Shown here piece after piece: positions 1 to 8,784 of a DNA stretch of 64,000 nucleotides. The notes under the pieces were generated by a model that was not told the DNA's origin, did no database searches, and was given only the letters and a program-made list of their open reading frames with translations. The DNA lies in the NCBI GenBank assembly GCA_040766885.1, contig JAXGPP010000008.1, positions 186,001-250,000 on the forward strand, read 5' to 3'. This DNA comes from JAXGPP01 sp040766885 (GTDB lineage: Bacteria > Planctomycetota > Planctomycetia > Pirellulales > Thermoguttaceae). The position numbers and the translations under genes are program-made. Each line of letters begins with the position of its first letter. The stretch's first letter is position 1.

Positions 1-958
1 CGGATATCACATCGCCTGGCCGCGACGGTAGATCGGCCGGCCCCGCCGACGATTCCCAGTCCAGCTCCGGGTGCAGCAGGCGGGCGAAACGTTCCAGCAC
101 AAGAATGAATCGCGGGCCCGGCACGGTGATGTACTGCTCGCGCAGGCAGTAGACGCGGCCGTTCCGGACGGCGTCGACTTCGGCCAGTTGGAGCCAATCG
201 GCCAGCACTTGGTCGTCGGGCATTTCGGGAGCCGCCAGCCCCGCCGAAAGATCGAGGATCACCTCCGGATCCATCTTGAGGATCCCCTCCATCGACACTA
301 CTGGAAAGGGCATCTCGGGCCCCTGGTAGGCGTTCTGGCCGCCAGCCATCGTCAACAATCGGTCGATGTGCCCATCGTTGCCGGCAACGTAAACGTCCTC
401 GATTTTCCCCTGGCCCAGTGTTCTGTCGATCGCACAGAGCACGCGTGGGCGCGGCCGGCCCGCGGTCTTCTCGGCGATCCGCTGCATGCGCCGGCGGAGA
501 TCGGCTGTGAGCCGTTCGGCCGCCGGCTCGGCCCCGCACTCGCGGCCAATCGTGGTGATCGACTGAAACAGGCCCTCGATACTCTGGTGGTTCACGACGA
601 GGCAGCGTAGCTGCAACTGCTTGAGCACCGGAACCGACCGTTCATGCTCGATGAGCATCACAACGAGGTCCGGCTGCAGGGTGACGACGGCCTCGACGTT
701 CGGGTCGTGCATTCCGCCGACCTTAGGCAAACCGGCGACCTTGGGCGGGTATTTGCAGAATTTCGACACGCCCACCACCCGGTCGCCGAGCCCCAGCGCG
801 AACAGCGTCTCGGTCACGCTGGGAGCCAGCGACACGATCCGGCGGTAGGCCGAGGGCGGTTCGGGCGGCGAAGCGTCTTCAACCAGCAGGCTTCGCGCCA
901 CCAGGCTGCCGACCACGACCAGCAGGCAGGCGGCGATGAGGGCGGCTTTGACGCGCAT
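1..958 (-). CDS. ABC-type cobalamin/Fe-siderophore substrate-binding protein, BtuF/FhuD-like (3' end cut by window)
   Basis: The minus-strand frame opens at ATG 958 and has no stop before the window edge, so the C-terminus is missing. The first ~20 residues are hydrophobic (AALIAACLLVVVGSLVA), a signal or membrane anchor. The region RIVSLAPSVTETLFALG followed by VVGVSKFCKYPP is the typical start of the TroA-like helical-backbone binding fold (BtuF/FhuD/YvrC). Later PDLVVMLIE, VYVAGNDGHIDRLLTMAGG and the VDAVRNGRVYCL block match the second lobe. Such proteins deliver cobalamin or ferric siderophores to an ABC importer from the cell surface or periplasm. No permease or ATPase is visible, but the gene continues off the window. 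About 319 residues are present, so little is missing. The family call is firm; the ligand is not determined. Confidence 0.85.
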   Translation of the reverse strand, partial: MRVKAALIAACLLVVVGSLVARSLLVEDASPPEPPSAYRRIVSLAPSVTETLFALGLGDRVVGVSKFCKYPPKVAGLPKVGGMHDPNVEAVVTLQPDLVVMLIEHERSVPVLKQLQLRCLVVNHQSIEGLFQSITTIGRECGAEPAAERLTADLRRRMQRIAEKTAGRPRPRVLCAIDRTLGQGKIEDVYVAGNDGHIDRLLTMAGGQNAYQGPEMPFPVVSMEGILKMDPEVILDLSAGLAAPEMPDDQVLADWLQLAEVDAVRNGRVYCLREQYITVPGPRFILVLERFARLLHPELDWESSAGPADLPSRPGDVIS

Positions 959-1034
959 CAAGTCAGTATACAACGCGAGCCGGGCGAATCGCACCGGCTC
1001 GGCGTGGCGTTTGACTTGTCGGCGAAGGCCGCGT

Positions 1035-2624
1035 CTAGTCGAGGAACCCAACCAGTTCCTGGCTGCGGCTGGGCTGCTGCAGTTTGCGGACGGCCTTGGC
1101 CTCGATCTGGCGGATCCGTTCGCGGGTCACCTTGAAGATGTGGCCCACTTCCTCCAGGGTGTAGCTGTAACCGTCGCCAAGCCCGTAGCGGAGCTTGATG
1201 ATCTCACGCTCGCGATAGCTGAGCGTTTTGAGCACCTTGTTGATCCGCCGGCGGAGCATCTCCTGGGTCGCCCCGATGGCCGGGCTCTCGGCGGTGCCGT
1301 CGGGCAGCAGGTCGCCGAAGTGGCTGTCTTCGCTGTTGCCCACGGGCCGGTCGAGGCTGATCGGGTAGCGGCTCATCGCCAGCACCCGGCGGGTCTCGTC
1401 AAGGCAGGTACCGCTGGCGTTGGCGGTCTCCTCAATGGTGGGCTCGCGGCCCAGCGACTGGAGCAATTGCCGCGAAACGTTTCGCACACGGCTCATCGTC
1501 TCCACCATGTGCACCGGGATGCGGATGGTGCGGCTCTGGTCGGCCACCGCCCGGGTGATCGCCTGCCGGATCCACCAGGTGGCGTAGGTGCAGAACTTGA
1601 ATCCGCGGCGGTACTCGAACTTGTCGACCGCCCGCATCAAGCCGGCGTTGCCTTCCTGGATCAGGTCGAGGAAGCTGAGGCCGCGGTTGCGGTACTTCTT
1701 GGCGATCGAGACCACCAGCCGGAGATTGCCCTCCGACAGTCCGCGCTTGGCGACTTGGTACTGAGCGTAGACCTGCTTCAGGGTCTTCACCCGATTGCGC
1801 AGACTGGTGGGGGTCTCCTGCGTATGGCGGAGAATGTTGCGGTACTCGATGATCCAGGCCTCGCGTTCCTTGACGGGGCCGTGGTTGCGCTTGTGTTCGT
1901 CGATGCGGGCCTTGAGCTGGTCGACCCGCTGGCTGTATTCGTCAAGGACGCAGATCTTCGGTTCCAGACGCTGGGTCCGCAGCCCCAGTTCCTGCAACAG
2001 CAGCACCGCCCGCCGCCGCGCCCGCCCGAGGCGCCGCCACGCAGCACGGCGCTGGGCCATGGGTCGCGATTTGCTCGTGGCCACCCAGTAGTCGCGGCGA
2101 TTGCGCTTGAGAATCACCTCCAGCGTCCTGAGGTTCGGGTGCAGCCGCCCCAGGATCTGCTCTTTCTCCAAATGGTCGGTCACCGAGACCTGCACCGTAC
2201 GGTCGAACGGCAGGTCGTTGTCGCGCACGCGCTGCAACGTCCGCACCGCGTCACGCATTACGCAATCGCATTCCAGGAGGATCCGACGAAACCTCTCACG
2301 GGTAATCTCGATCCTCTTGGCCAGGGCAATTTCTTCCTGGCGCGTCAGCAGCGGAATTTCGCCCATCTGGGTGAGGTACATCCGCACGGGATCGTCCGAC
2401 CAGGATTCGGAGTCCTCGGCGATGAAGAGTTCGTCCGACTCCAGGTCCGTCTCATCCTCCGACCCGTCCCCGCTCAGATCCAGATCGTCGTCCAGATCGT
2501 CGTCGTGCAGGTCGTCCAGATCGTCGACATCCTTGTCGTCGAGGCTGAGATGGTCGTCCTCGAGGTCGGCATGAACTGCCCTGACATCTGCCAATTCGTC
2601 CAGCAATACATCTGCGTCGTACAA
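1035..2624 (-). CDS. rpoD: RNA polymerase primary-type sigma-70 factor (RpoD/SigA family)
   Basis: The product is a 529-residue sigma factor. I chose the TTG at 2624 because a strong AGGAGA sits 6 nt upstream and the protein then begins LYDADVLLDEL; in-frame codons further upstream lack such a site and encode a non-conserved tail. Residues 20-72 are very rich in Asp/Glu. Region 1.2 (DDPVRMYLTQMGEIPLLT) is at about 77-95. Region 2 runs to residue 373 and has the core-binding and -10 recognition helices (GLSFLDLIQEGNAGLMRAVDKF, split by FKFCTYATWWIRQAI). Region 3 follows to about 455, and region 4 has a helix-turn-helix (YTLEEVGHIFKVTRERIRQIEAKA). It directs RNA polymerase to -35/-10 promoters. 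It could be the housekeeping factor or a close paralogue, as planctomycetes often have several; the full region set favours a group 1 or 2 factor. Confidence 0.93.
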   Translation of the reverse strand: MYDADVLLDELADVRAVHADLEDDHLSLDDKDVDDLDDLHDDDLDDDLDLSGDGSEDETDLESDELFIAEDSESWSDDPVRMYLTQMGEIPLLTRQEEIALAKRIEITRERFRRILLECDCVMRDAVRTLQRVRDNDLPFDRTVQVSVTDHLEKEQILGRLHPNLRTLEVILKRNRRDYWVATSKSRPMAQRRAAWRRLGRARRRAVLLLQELGLRTQRLEPKICVLDEYSQRVDQLKARIDEHKRNHGPVKEREAWIIEYRNILRHTQETPTSLRNRVKTLKQVYAQYQVAKRGLSEGNLRLVVSIAKKYRNRGLSFLDLIQEGNAGLMRAVDKFEYRRGFKFCTYATWWIRQAITRAVADQSRTIRIPVHMVETMSRVRNVSRQLLQSLGREPTIEETANASGTCLDETRRVLAMSRYPISLDRPVGNSEDSHFGDLLPDGTAESPAIGATQEMLRRRINKVLKTLSYREREIIKLRYGLGDGYSYTLEEVGHIFKVTRERIRQIEAKAVRKLQQPSRSQELVGFLD

Positions 2625-3447
2625 TGCAGATCTCCTAGGATTGACTACGAGTGCACAAACCCCCCGTGGAGATCGCAGAGCAAATGAGCGCGAGACCGCG
2701 TGGCACCGAGGCAGAATTCGGGCGAGGGCCTCCGGCAGCATGGCACGGACCGGACTGGCTCATTTCCCTTCCCCACACAGCTACTTCCCCAACGCGTGGC
2801 GGCGGCAGGCCACAGACTAATCTACCACCGAATTGTTCGAGTGGTCGCAGAACTCAAGATTTGGCAAGAGGTTCGGTCTATGGCAAAGAGACCGTCTTCG
2901 TCCAGAATACCCAGAGCATCCAGATTGTCAGTCGTCCCCCGGCGACTCGTCGCTGTCTCTAGCTTGGCTGCCTTGGTTGGATACCGCCAATACCAATGCA
3001 AACCACTTGTTGAGAACTTGGCGCCACGTTGCTACAACAACGACGCACGATCTCTGGATATGCGAGCCCCAGCGACACTTCTGGAAAGGTGGGGAAGCCA
3101 GGGCTTTCCTACCGTGGGACGCCTCATCATTCGAGGCTGGTAGTGCGGGGGCTGGTACTTAAATTGTAATCGTCTTCAGGTGTCGGTCCAGGGTTGCTTC
3201 AGGAATTCCCCTAAAAATAAACTGTTACAGCACCCATTCTTGTTGAGCCTGGGTGAAATAGGCACTACCTGGAAAAGAGCACCCCACCTGCGATCGACGG
3301 CACTCTGGGCACCCGACCCCAACGTTCCCCCCGTTCAGGCTGACAAGGCCTCGAATCACCCCGAGCCTCGCAACGAATGCTGGGGTAGGCTACACTGCAA
3401 CAATCGCCGGACATCCGCCCACCCAAGGTGACTTGAGCCCAATCGCA
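2625..3447. other. Intergenic stretch, no convincing gene
   Basis: About 820 bases lie between the divergent sigma factor and zinc-ribbon genes. Short open frames exist on the plus strand but have no ribosome site, no family resemblance and implausible composition. The stretch must hold the sigma-factor promoter and the promoter of the downstream membrane protein gene. It is noticeably more AT-rich around 3165-3240. I see no RNA gene or repeat in it. Confidence 0.6.
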
Positions 3448-4035
3448 ATGAGCGCAAAGTACCTCCTACCCTGCAAGTGCGGCAAGGAAATTCCTGTGGA
3501 ACTGCGCCAAGCCGGTCAGCAGGTCCGCTGTGAGTGCGGAGCGGAACACGAAGTCCCCAGAATGCAGGACCTGCGCCGACTGAAACACGCCGATGCCCCA
3601 CAACCGGAAACGCGGCCGATGGCGAAACGCCGCTGGGGACGCCGCCAGCGATTACTCGTCGTAGGCGGTGTTCTGGTACTCCTGGCCGCACTCCTGGGGG
3701 TGTACCTTTATGGCCGCGAGCCGCAGTTGAACGTGGAGTCCCTCCGGCCATGGCAGACCGTTCAGGTCTGGGAGCAGTTCCGCGGCGGTTTGCACGGACG
3801 GCTGCCTACGGAGCGGGCCTACGAAGAGGAACTCCAGAAGCACCGTCGCTGGGTCTACGTGGCCATGGTATTGGGGGGCCTCGGCGTACTGACGATGCTC
3901 AGTTCGCTGTTTGTCTCGGCCGGCCCGCCGACGCGGCGACCGCGGCCCACCGGCTCTCCACCGGCCGGGAGTCCCGCCGATCCGACGGCCGACGAACGTG
4001 CCGGCCGAAAACGTTCCCGCCCGCGACCAGGCTAA
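3448..4035 (+). CDS. Zinc-ribbon, two-TM hypothetical membrane protein
   Basis: A 195-residue protein starting at ATG 3448 (a TTG at 3433 would add five residues; the ATG gives the cleaner N-terminus MSAKYLLPCKCGKEIPV). Two CxC pairs (LPCKCGKE and VRCECGAE, residues ~8-34) form a small zinc-ribbon-like knuckle. A first membrane helix follows a basic patch (KRRWGRRQRLLVVGGVLVLLAALLGVYL), and a second helix (VYVAMVLGGLGVLTMLSSLFV) precedes a Pro/Arg-rich tail. This layout, a short Cys ribbon followed by membrane helices, is common among uncharacterised planctomycete proteins. Its stop codon overlaps the stop of the convergent methyltransferase gene by four bases. Function unknown. Confidence 0.75.
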   Translation: MSAKYLLPCKCGKEIPVELRQAGQQVRCECGAEHEVPRMQDLRRLKHADAPQPETRPMAKRRWGRRQRLLVVGGVLVLLAALLGVYLYGREPQLNVESLRPWQTVQVWEQFRGGLHGRLPTERAYEEELQKHRRWVYVAMVLGGLGVLTMLSSLFVSAGPPTRRPRPTGSPPAGSPADPTADERAGRKRSRPRPG

Positions 4036-4811
4036 CGCTTGCGGAGCACGAAGACGACATCTTCCGTGTTGCCGCGCACGCGGATCGGACGAGCAGCGTC
4101 GTAGGTGAAGTCGTACGTCTCGACGGCTTCGAACTCCGGAACTCGCTTCAACAGCCCGTCGAACTCAGCCGCTGTGTAGGTGCGGAACGACAGTTCGTCC
4201 TCCAGTCGGTATTGCCGCCGCGGCGTTTCGATCTCCATGGCGAACCCCACCCGTTCCCGGCGCTGCCGTCGGTCGATGGAAATCGACCACATTGAAGAAT
4301 GGACCCTCAAACGCCCCCGCCGGGCCGACCAGTATTCCGAATCGTCGGCACGCGGCCGATTCGGGGTGAGGTGCAGACCGAGCAGGTACAATCCTCCCTG
4401 GGCCAGCGCCGCCGCGACGCAGCGCAGATGCCCCTCCGCCGCCTGCTCGCTCTCCAGATGACGGAACGAGTTAATGGTGTTGAACGCCGCGTCCACCTTC
4501 CGCTTCAAACGGAAGTCCGCCATGTCGCCGACCTCGACGCGGTCCGCCACGCCGTGCCGTTCAAACCGTTCGTTGCAGTAAGCTACTGCCTTGGGATTGA
4601 GATCGTTGCCGCCCACTTCGTAGCCTGCTGCGGCGAACCTCAGCAGCAGCCGGCCCGTGCCGCACGCCGGCTCGAACAACCGTTGCACGCTCCGGCGGGC
4701 GTGCTTCTCGAAACACTCGCGCAGGAAGTTGAATTCGGCCTTCCAATCGGAGCCGAAAAGCACGTCGTAGTACCCCGGGTAGTCGTACAGGTTTCCGCGG
4801 ATGACTTCCAT
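4032..4811 (-). CDS. Class I SAM-dependent methyltransferase
   Basis: A 259-residue Rossmann-fold methyltransferase. Motif I, LFEPACGTGRLLLRFA, binds S-adenosylmethionine. The acidic post-I residue sits in VGGNDLNPKAV, and VEVGDMADFRLKRKVDAAFNTINSFRH matches motifs II-III. The region before motif I (YYDVLFGSDWKAEFNFLRECF) is the usual lead-in of the Methyltransf_25/SAM-MT family that begins 'YDxxx'. The substrate cannot be read from the sequence; small-molecule methylation is most common for this subgroup. The gene converges on the zinc-ribbon gene with overlapping stop codons and has no obvious operon partner. Confidence 0.88.
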   Translation of the reverse strand: MEVIRGNLYDYPGYYDVLFGSDWKAEFNFLRECFEKHARRSVQRLFEPACGTGRLLLRFAAAGYEVGGNDLNPKAVAYCNERFERHGVADRVEVGDMADFRLKRKVDAAFNTINSFRHLESEQAAEGHLRCVAAALAQGGLYLLGLHLTPNRPRADDSEYWSARRGRLRVHSSMWSISIDRRQRRERVGFAMEIETPRRQYRLEDELSFRTYTAAEFDGLLKRVPEFEAVETYDFTYDAARPIRVRGNTEDVVFVLRKR

Positions 4812-5070
4812 CGTTCGAGGTGCTCAGTTGCCTCCGGTGCCATCGAGCCAACGCGGACCGAATTGTACCCCATGTTTCGCTATGCCTGCCAACGGTTGTT
4901 GGGCTTTGCATTGAAAGCAAACCCTGAGGCGACGCTTGACGCGGTGAATTTCCGGCTCCGCCACGCTGGGGCCCCGTTCCTTTTCGATTCCAGGCTCGTT
5001 AGAATCGCCGAACCTCGCCTCCTTGTGCTGACCTCAATCGATCCCGCCGCCAAGAAGGAGCCCGCACGTG

Positions 5071-5619
5071 ATGCTTCGCGCACTTGCATTCCTCAGCCTG
5101 ATGGTTCTGGCTTCCCCTCCGCTGCACGGCGGCGAGCCAGCCGCAACCGAACCAGGCTTTGTCCGGCTCGACAACGGCAGCGACCTGGTCGATTGGCTCG
5201 GAAACAAGGGCAACTGGAGCATCCGCGACGGCGCGATTCACCTCGACGCGCAGGTGCCGGGCGGGTCGATCTTCCACGCCAAGACACACAGCCGCAACTG
5301 CATCATCCGCCTGCAATTCCGCGCTTCGTTCGCCGCCGACTCGGGCGTCTTCCTCCACGGCGCGCAGTTCCAGGTCCGCGACTACCCCAACTCGCTCTCC
5401 GACACGATGCCGTTTGCTCCCTACGCCCGACCCGCGGATCAGTGGAACGACCTGGAGTTCGACGTCACCGATGGCGTCGCGGTGGTGACGCTCAATGGAC
5501 ACGTCATCGCCCGGGGTTGGGCTGTCGGCGACAAGCCCGACCGCGGCGTGGGCCTGCAGAAGGAAACCGGCGACTTCGACTACCGCAATATCCGGCTCAA
5601 GGAGAAACAGGGCGGCTGA
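5071..5619 (+). CDS. Secreted DUF1080 (3-keto-disaccharide hydrolase-type) domain protein
   Basis: A 182-residue secreted beta-jelly-roll protein. AAGGAG at 5055-5060 lies 10 nt before ATG 5071; a GTG at 5068 is an alternative. A signal peptide (MLRALAFLSLMVLASPPLHGG) leads into a compact DUF1080 domain: WSIRDGAIHLDAQVPGGSIF, then the conserved core RLQFRASFAADSGVFLHG, WNDLEFDVTDGVAVVTLNGH and the C-terminal GDFDYRNIRLKE. The family (PF06439) is related to concanavalin-like lectins and includes hydrolases of 3-keto-glycosides. This copy is short and consists of the domain alone. No neighbour is co-oriented close by, so it appears monocistronic. Confidence 0.85.
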   Translation: MLRALAFLSLMVLASPPLHGGEPAATEPGFVRLDNGSDLVDWLGNKGNWSIRDGAIHLDAQVPGGSIFHAKTHSRNCIIRLQFRASFAADSGVFLHGAQFQVRDYPNSLSDTMPFAPYARPADQWNDLEFDVTDGVAVVTLNGHVIARGWAVGDKPDRGVGLQKETGDFDYRNIRLKEKQGG

Positions 5620-5739
5620 ATGCTTTTCGCGCTTTCGTGCGGCCATCCCGGCGGCACAGTCGCCGAGCGCCACGGGTTGTCGCGCGGCCGTCACCGCTGC
5701 ATTTCGGCAGGCGAGACACCGGCGCCACCAGGCCCACCA

Positions 5740-6783
5740 TCAGAACTGGCCGTCGCGGGTTTGGAAGTGCGTTGGTTTGCCGTGGGTTGGGCCGCCGCGC
5801 TCGAGCCAGTCGGCAATCCACACGATCAACTGTTCGACGCTGACGTTCGGTGGGCCGAATAGCCCGACGGCCTTCGATGGATTGCTCAGGAAGGCGTCCG
5901 GCGATTCGCTGCCCGTGAATTGCACCGGCTTGCCGAAGCGCGCGCCGAACTGCTCGGCGATCTGTCGGACACTCAACGTCTCGGGTCCGGCAACGTTGAC
6001 GATGAACGGCGGCGAGGCAACTTGTTCCAGTGCGCTGAGCGTCATGGCATTCGAGTCTCCCTGCCAGATCGCATTGAAGTAGCCCATCGTCAGGTCGACC
6101 GGCCGCCCGGCGAGGACCTGCTGCGCAATATCGACCATGATGCCGTAGCGCATCTCATGCGCATAGTTGAGCCGCACCAGCGCGGTCGGCATCACCCGGC
6201 TCTGGCTGAAATGGGTGAGAATCCTCTCCCGGCCCAGGCAACTCATGGCGTAGTCGCCCACCGGTCCCAGCGCATCGGTTTCCACTGACCCGCCGCTGTC
6301 GGCGGGCATCATGCGATATACATTGCCCGTCGAATAGGAAACAAACCTGCTGCCGGCGTACTTCTCGGCGACGAGGCCGGGCAGGTAGGCATTCATTGCC
6401 CAGGTCATCGGCTCCTGGCCGGTCGAGCCGAACTTCATGGCCGCCAGGTAGAGCACGTTGGGCGCATCGGGCAGCGACTCGAGTTGCCGTCGATCCAAGA
6501 GATCGCATGAAATCGTCTCGACGCCAACATCCTCGAGCGAGTCGCGGAGCGACCGGTTTGAAAACCGCGACACGCCGATCACGCGTCGGCGGACGCCCGC
6601 CTCGTCGCTGGCCCGCCGTGCCATGCGCGCCAGGCTTGGTCCGGTCTTCCCGCCCACTCCCAACACAATCAGATCGCCCGGCACACGGGCCATGGTCTGG
6701 ATTACGCCCGGCGTCGGCCGACTCAACACGTCTTCAAGCTGCTTGACGCTTTCAAGTGTGGCGGGCAAGTCGTTCGTGCTCAC
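5740..6783 (-). CDS. NAD-dependent epimerase/dehydratase family protein (extended SDR)
   Basis: A 347-residue Rossmann protein. The start is GTG 6783, preceded by AAAGGAG at a good spacing. The NAD-binding motif is slightly unusual, LIVLGVGGKTGPSLARM. VIGVSRFSN marks the second strand, FVSYSTGNVY replaces the usual S-x-x-x-Y loop with STGNVYR, and GDYAMSCLGRERIL sits where the classical YxxxK motif would be, with Y but C-L-G in place of xxxK. It looks like an extended SDR with altered active-site residues, so it may bind NAD(P) without classical epimerase chemistry. A late segment, FIVNVAGPETLSVRQIAEQFG, is typical of sugar-nucleotide epimerase-like proteins. The substrate is unknown. Confidence 0.82.
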   Translation of the reverse strand: MSTNDLPATLESVKQLEDVLSRPTPGVIQTMARVPGDLIVLGVGGKTGPSLARMARRASDEAGVRRRVIGVSRFSNRSLRDSLEDVGVETISCDLLDRRQLESLPDAPNVLYLAAMKFGSTGQEPMTWAMNAYLPGLVAEKYAGSRFVSYSTGNVYRMMPADSGGSVETDALGPVGDYAMSCLGRERILTHFSQSRVMPTALVRLNYAHEMRYGIMVDIAQQVLAGRPVDLTMGYFNAIWQGDSNAMTLSALEQVASPPFIVNVAGPETLSVRQIAEQFGARFGKPVQFTGSESPDAFLSNPSKAVGLFGPPNVSVEQLIVWIADWLERGGPTHGKPTHFQTRDGQF

Positions 6784-6906
6784 GGTGTCTCCTTTCCAGA
6801 ACCTGTGCCGACATCATTCTCTTGAGCAGGCGCCAAGAAGGCTAGCCCCCGGGTGATGCACCCGGAAAGCGTTCGTTACTTCGCTTTCGGGTCGGCCGGC
6901 GGCGGC

Positions 6907-7323
6907 TTATTCTCCAACGTCTTCGATCAGCTTGCGCAGCGCCTGTCGGTCGCGCGGGCTCAACGGACTCGCCTCGACGAGCTGGAGCAAAAGTGGAGTC
7001 AGCGACCCGCCGCACAGCCTCTGCGCCAAGCCCTCCAGCTCCAGCTCGATCATCTCCTCACGCTCGATGCTGGCGGAAAAGACATGGGCGAACGCGCTGC
7101 GGTCGCGGGTTACACAGTCCTTCTTCTCCAGTCGCTCCAGCAGCTTCTGGACCGTGGCATAGGCGTTCGTCGATATCTCGCCATAAACCACCTCGGTGAT
7201 CTCGCGAATCGTCGCCGTGCGGCGCGACCACAGCACCTGGAGCACCGATAGCTCGTACTCAGTAACCTCGACGCTCTTTCGCGACATCGCCCTCGCCTCG
7301 CCGCTGGTGTCGGCCGTCTTCAT
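6907..7323 (-). CDS. BlaI/MecI/CopY-family transcriptional repressor
   Basis: A 138-residue winged-helix regulator. The start may be ATG 7323 or, giving a more usual N-terminus (MSRKSVEVTEYELSVLQVLW), ATG 7287. The wHTH follows in VTEYELSVLQVLWSRRTATIREI and AYATVQKLLERLEKKDCVTRD, which matches the BlaI/MecI DNA-binding domain; the C-terminal helices supply dimerisation. Family members repress operons and are released by proteolysis by a BlaR1/MecR1 (M56) sensor protease. No M56 protease gene is next to it, so this is an orphan copy. It sits between the epimerase and a Gfo/Idh gene on the same strand. Confidence 0.88.
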   Translation of the reverse strand: MKTADTSGEARAMSRKSVEVTEYELSVLQVLWSRRTATIREITEVVYGEISTNAYATVQKLLERLEKKDCVTRDRSAFAHVFSASIEREEMIELELEGLAQRLCGGSLTPLLLQLVEASPLSPRDRQALRKLIEDVGE

Positions 7324-7422
7324 CGGCAGATTCTAAGACAGCGCGACTGAGATTGTCAAGCAGCGCGAGCCCGAGGCGACAACGATCGCTTCACAACGGC
7401 TCCGCGATGGCGGGACTGCGGC

Positions 7423-8679
7423 TCAACCAGCGCGGATCTCGCGTTTTTCGGCGTCGTAGATCTGCCGCGCGCCCGTGTCGAGCGACCGCATCGCCATCAG
7501 CGCCGGAACGCAGTGGTTGTAGCCGGCCTCGATCGGCGCGTTGCACTGTCCACGGGTGCGCAGGCACTGCAGCCAGTCGAGGAAATGGTCGGGAATCTCC
7601 ACCGCCTCAACCGGTTTCTCCTCCTTCGCAAGCTCGGTGGGCTTGATCGCACCGGCTGCCGAGAAGGTGGGCTTCTGCCAATTCGTCAGGTCGATCGTCC
7701 CCTGATCGCCGTAGATCTTCAGCACACTGCCGCTGCCGTTGCCGAAGTTGGTCGAGTAGCTGACGAGGAAGCCATCCGGGTAGATCCAGGTGGCCTGCGC
7801 GTGGTCGGGACAGGTGAAGTTGTATTCGTCCTTCCAGGTGAACGTGCCTCCCTGCGCGACGCAACTTACCGGCAGCGTGCTGCCGACGATGTAGTTGTAG
7901 AGGTCGATGAAGTGGCAGCCGAGGTTCGCCAGCGGGCCGTCGGTAAACTCGCGGTACCCGTACCAGCCGGTGAGCAGTTTGCCGTCGAAGGGCCGCGCCG
8001 GGCGGTCCATGAGAAACTCCTTCCAGTCAACATCCTCTTCCTTGATCGTCTCGGCCCGCTGCATCCACGAATACCAGTAGGGCTTGGTGCCGTTGCGGCA
8101 CTGTTCGATCCGCGACACTCTGCCGATCGCCCCGGAACGGAACAGTTCGCGGCAGCCGGCGCTGGTGGGAAAGCTGCGCACCTGAGTGCCCATCTGCGTC
8201 ACGATGCCGCTGGCTTTCACCGCGTCGCATGCCTTGCGGAGCGACTCCATATCCATCGCCAGCGGCTTCTCGCAGTAGGCGTCCTTGCCGGCGCGGGCGG
8301 CGGCTTCGAGGTGCGTCGCGTGATGGTGGTCGCAGGAGGCGATCATTACCGCATCGACGTCGTCAAGCTCGATGATCTCGCGGTAGGAAACGAATTGTCT
8401 GGCTGGCCGCCCGTACCACTCTTTGCACCGCTCGGCGGCCCGTTCGCGGCGGATCCGCCAGGGATCGCTCACCGCAGTGAACTCCACGTTCTGCGCCTTG
8501 TCGTGGGCGTGCACGCCTGGCATGTGCGCCGCATAGCCGCGTCCACCGCAGCCAATCAGCCCGATGGAAATCCGCTCGTTGGCCCCCACGATTTTCGCGT
8601 AGCTGGTCGCAGTGAAGCCGAGCACCGCTCCGGCGGAAGCCGCGGCGAGAAAACGACGGCGAGAAGGATCAGTCGGCAT
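7423..8679 (-). CDS. Secreted Gfo/Idh/MocA-family oxidoreductase (Tat substrate)
   Basis: A 418-residue NAD(P)-dependent sugar dehydrogenase-type protein. GGGAGGA lies just upstream of ATG 8679. The N-terminus SRRRFLAAASAGAVLG is a twin-arginine signal, so it is exported folded with its cofactor. GLIGCGGRGYA (residues ~40-50) is the nucleotide-binding loop, DAVMIASCDHHH the end of the Rossmann half, and CEKPLAMD (EKP 137-139) the family signature with the cofactor-contacting Lys. DGPLANLGCHFIDLYNYIVG gives the conserved C-terminal-domain histidine region. Downstream of the TIM-barrel gene (8785) and the DUF1080 gene (9793) on the same strand, it could oxidise C3 of a glycoside, but a terminator-like hairpin separates it from them. 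Confidence 0.9.
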   Translation of the reverse strand: MPTDPSRRRFLAAASAGAVLGFTATSYAKIVGANERISIGLIGCGGRGYAAHMPGVHAHDKAQNVEFTAVSDPWRIRRERAAERCKEWYGRPARQFVSYREIIELDDVDAVMIASCDHHHATHLEAAARAGKDAYCEKPLAMDMESLRKACDAVKASGIVTQMGTQVRSFPTSAGCRELFRSGAIGRVSRIEQCRNGTKPYWYSWMQRAETIKEEDVDWKEFLMDRPARPFDGKLLTGWYGYREFTDGPLANLGCHFIDLYNYIVGSTLPVSCVAQGGTFTWKDEYNFTCPDHAQATWIYPDGFLVSYSTNFGNGSGSVLKIYGDQGTIDLTNWQKPTFSAAGAIKPTELAKEEKPVEAVEIPDHFLDWLQCLRTRGQCNAPIEAGYNHCVPALMAMRSLDTGARQIYDAEKREIRAG

Positions 8680-8712
8680 GGTTCGTCCTCCCGGTGAGGC
8701 AAAGGTGGCGGG

Positions 8713-8750
8713 ACAAAAAACACTCCCCTCTCCCGACTACGGGAGAGGGG
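8713..8750 (-). terminator. Rho-independent terminator
   Basis: On the minus strand a perfect 10-bp stem (CCCCTCTCCC / GGGAGAGGGG, 8725-8734 with 8741-8750) with a 6-nt loop is followed by GTGTTTTTT. It lies just after the stop of the TIM-barrel gene and before the Gfo/Idh gene, so it would end the upstream transcript. Confidence 0.85.
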
Positions 8751-8784
8751 AACGCGTGAAGGAGTTCTCCGTTCGTGCCGGCGC

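Noticed and set aside
936..2687. A 583-codon plus-strand open frame
   Set aside because: It is antisense to the sigma factor gene, whose conserved regions are certain. Long shadow frames are common in GC-rich DNA.
2651..3162. Short plus-strand frames in the sigma-factor intergenic region
   Set aside because: No ribosome sites, unusual composition and no similarity to known proteins.
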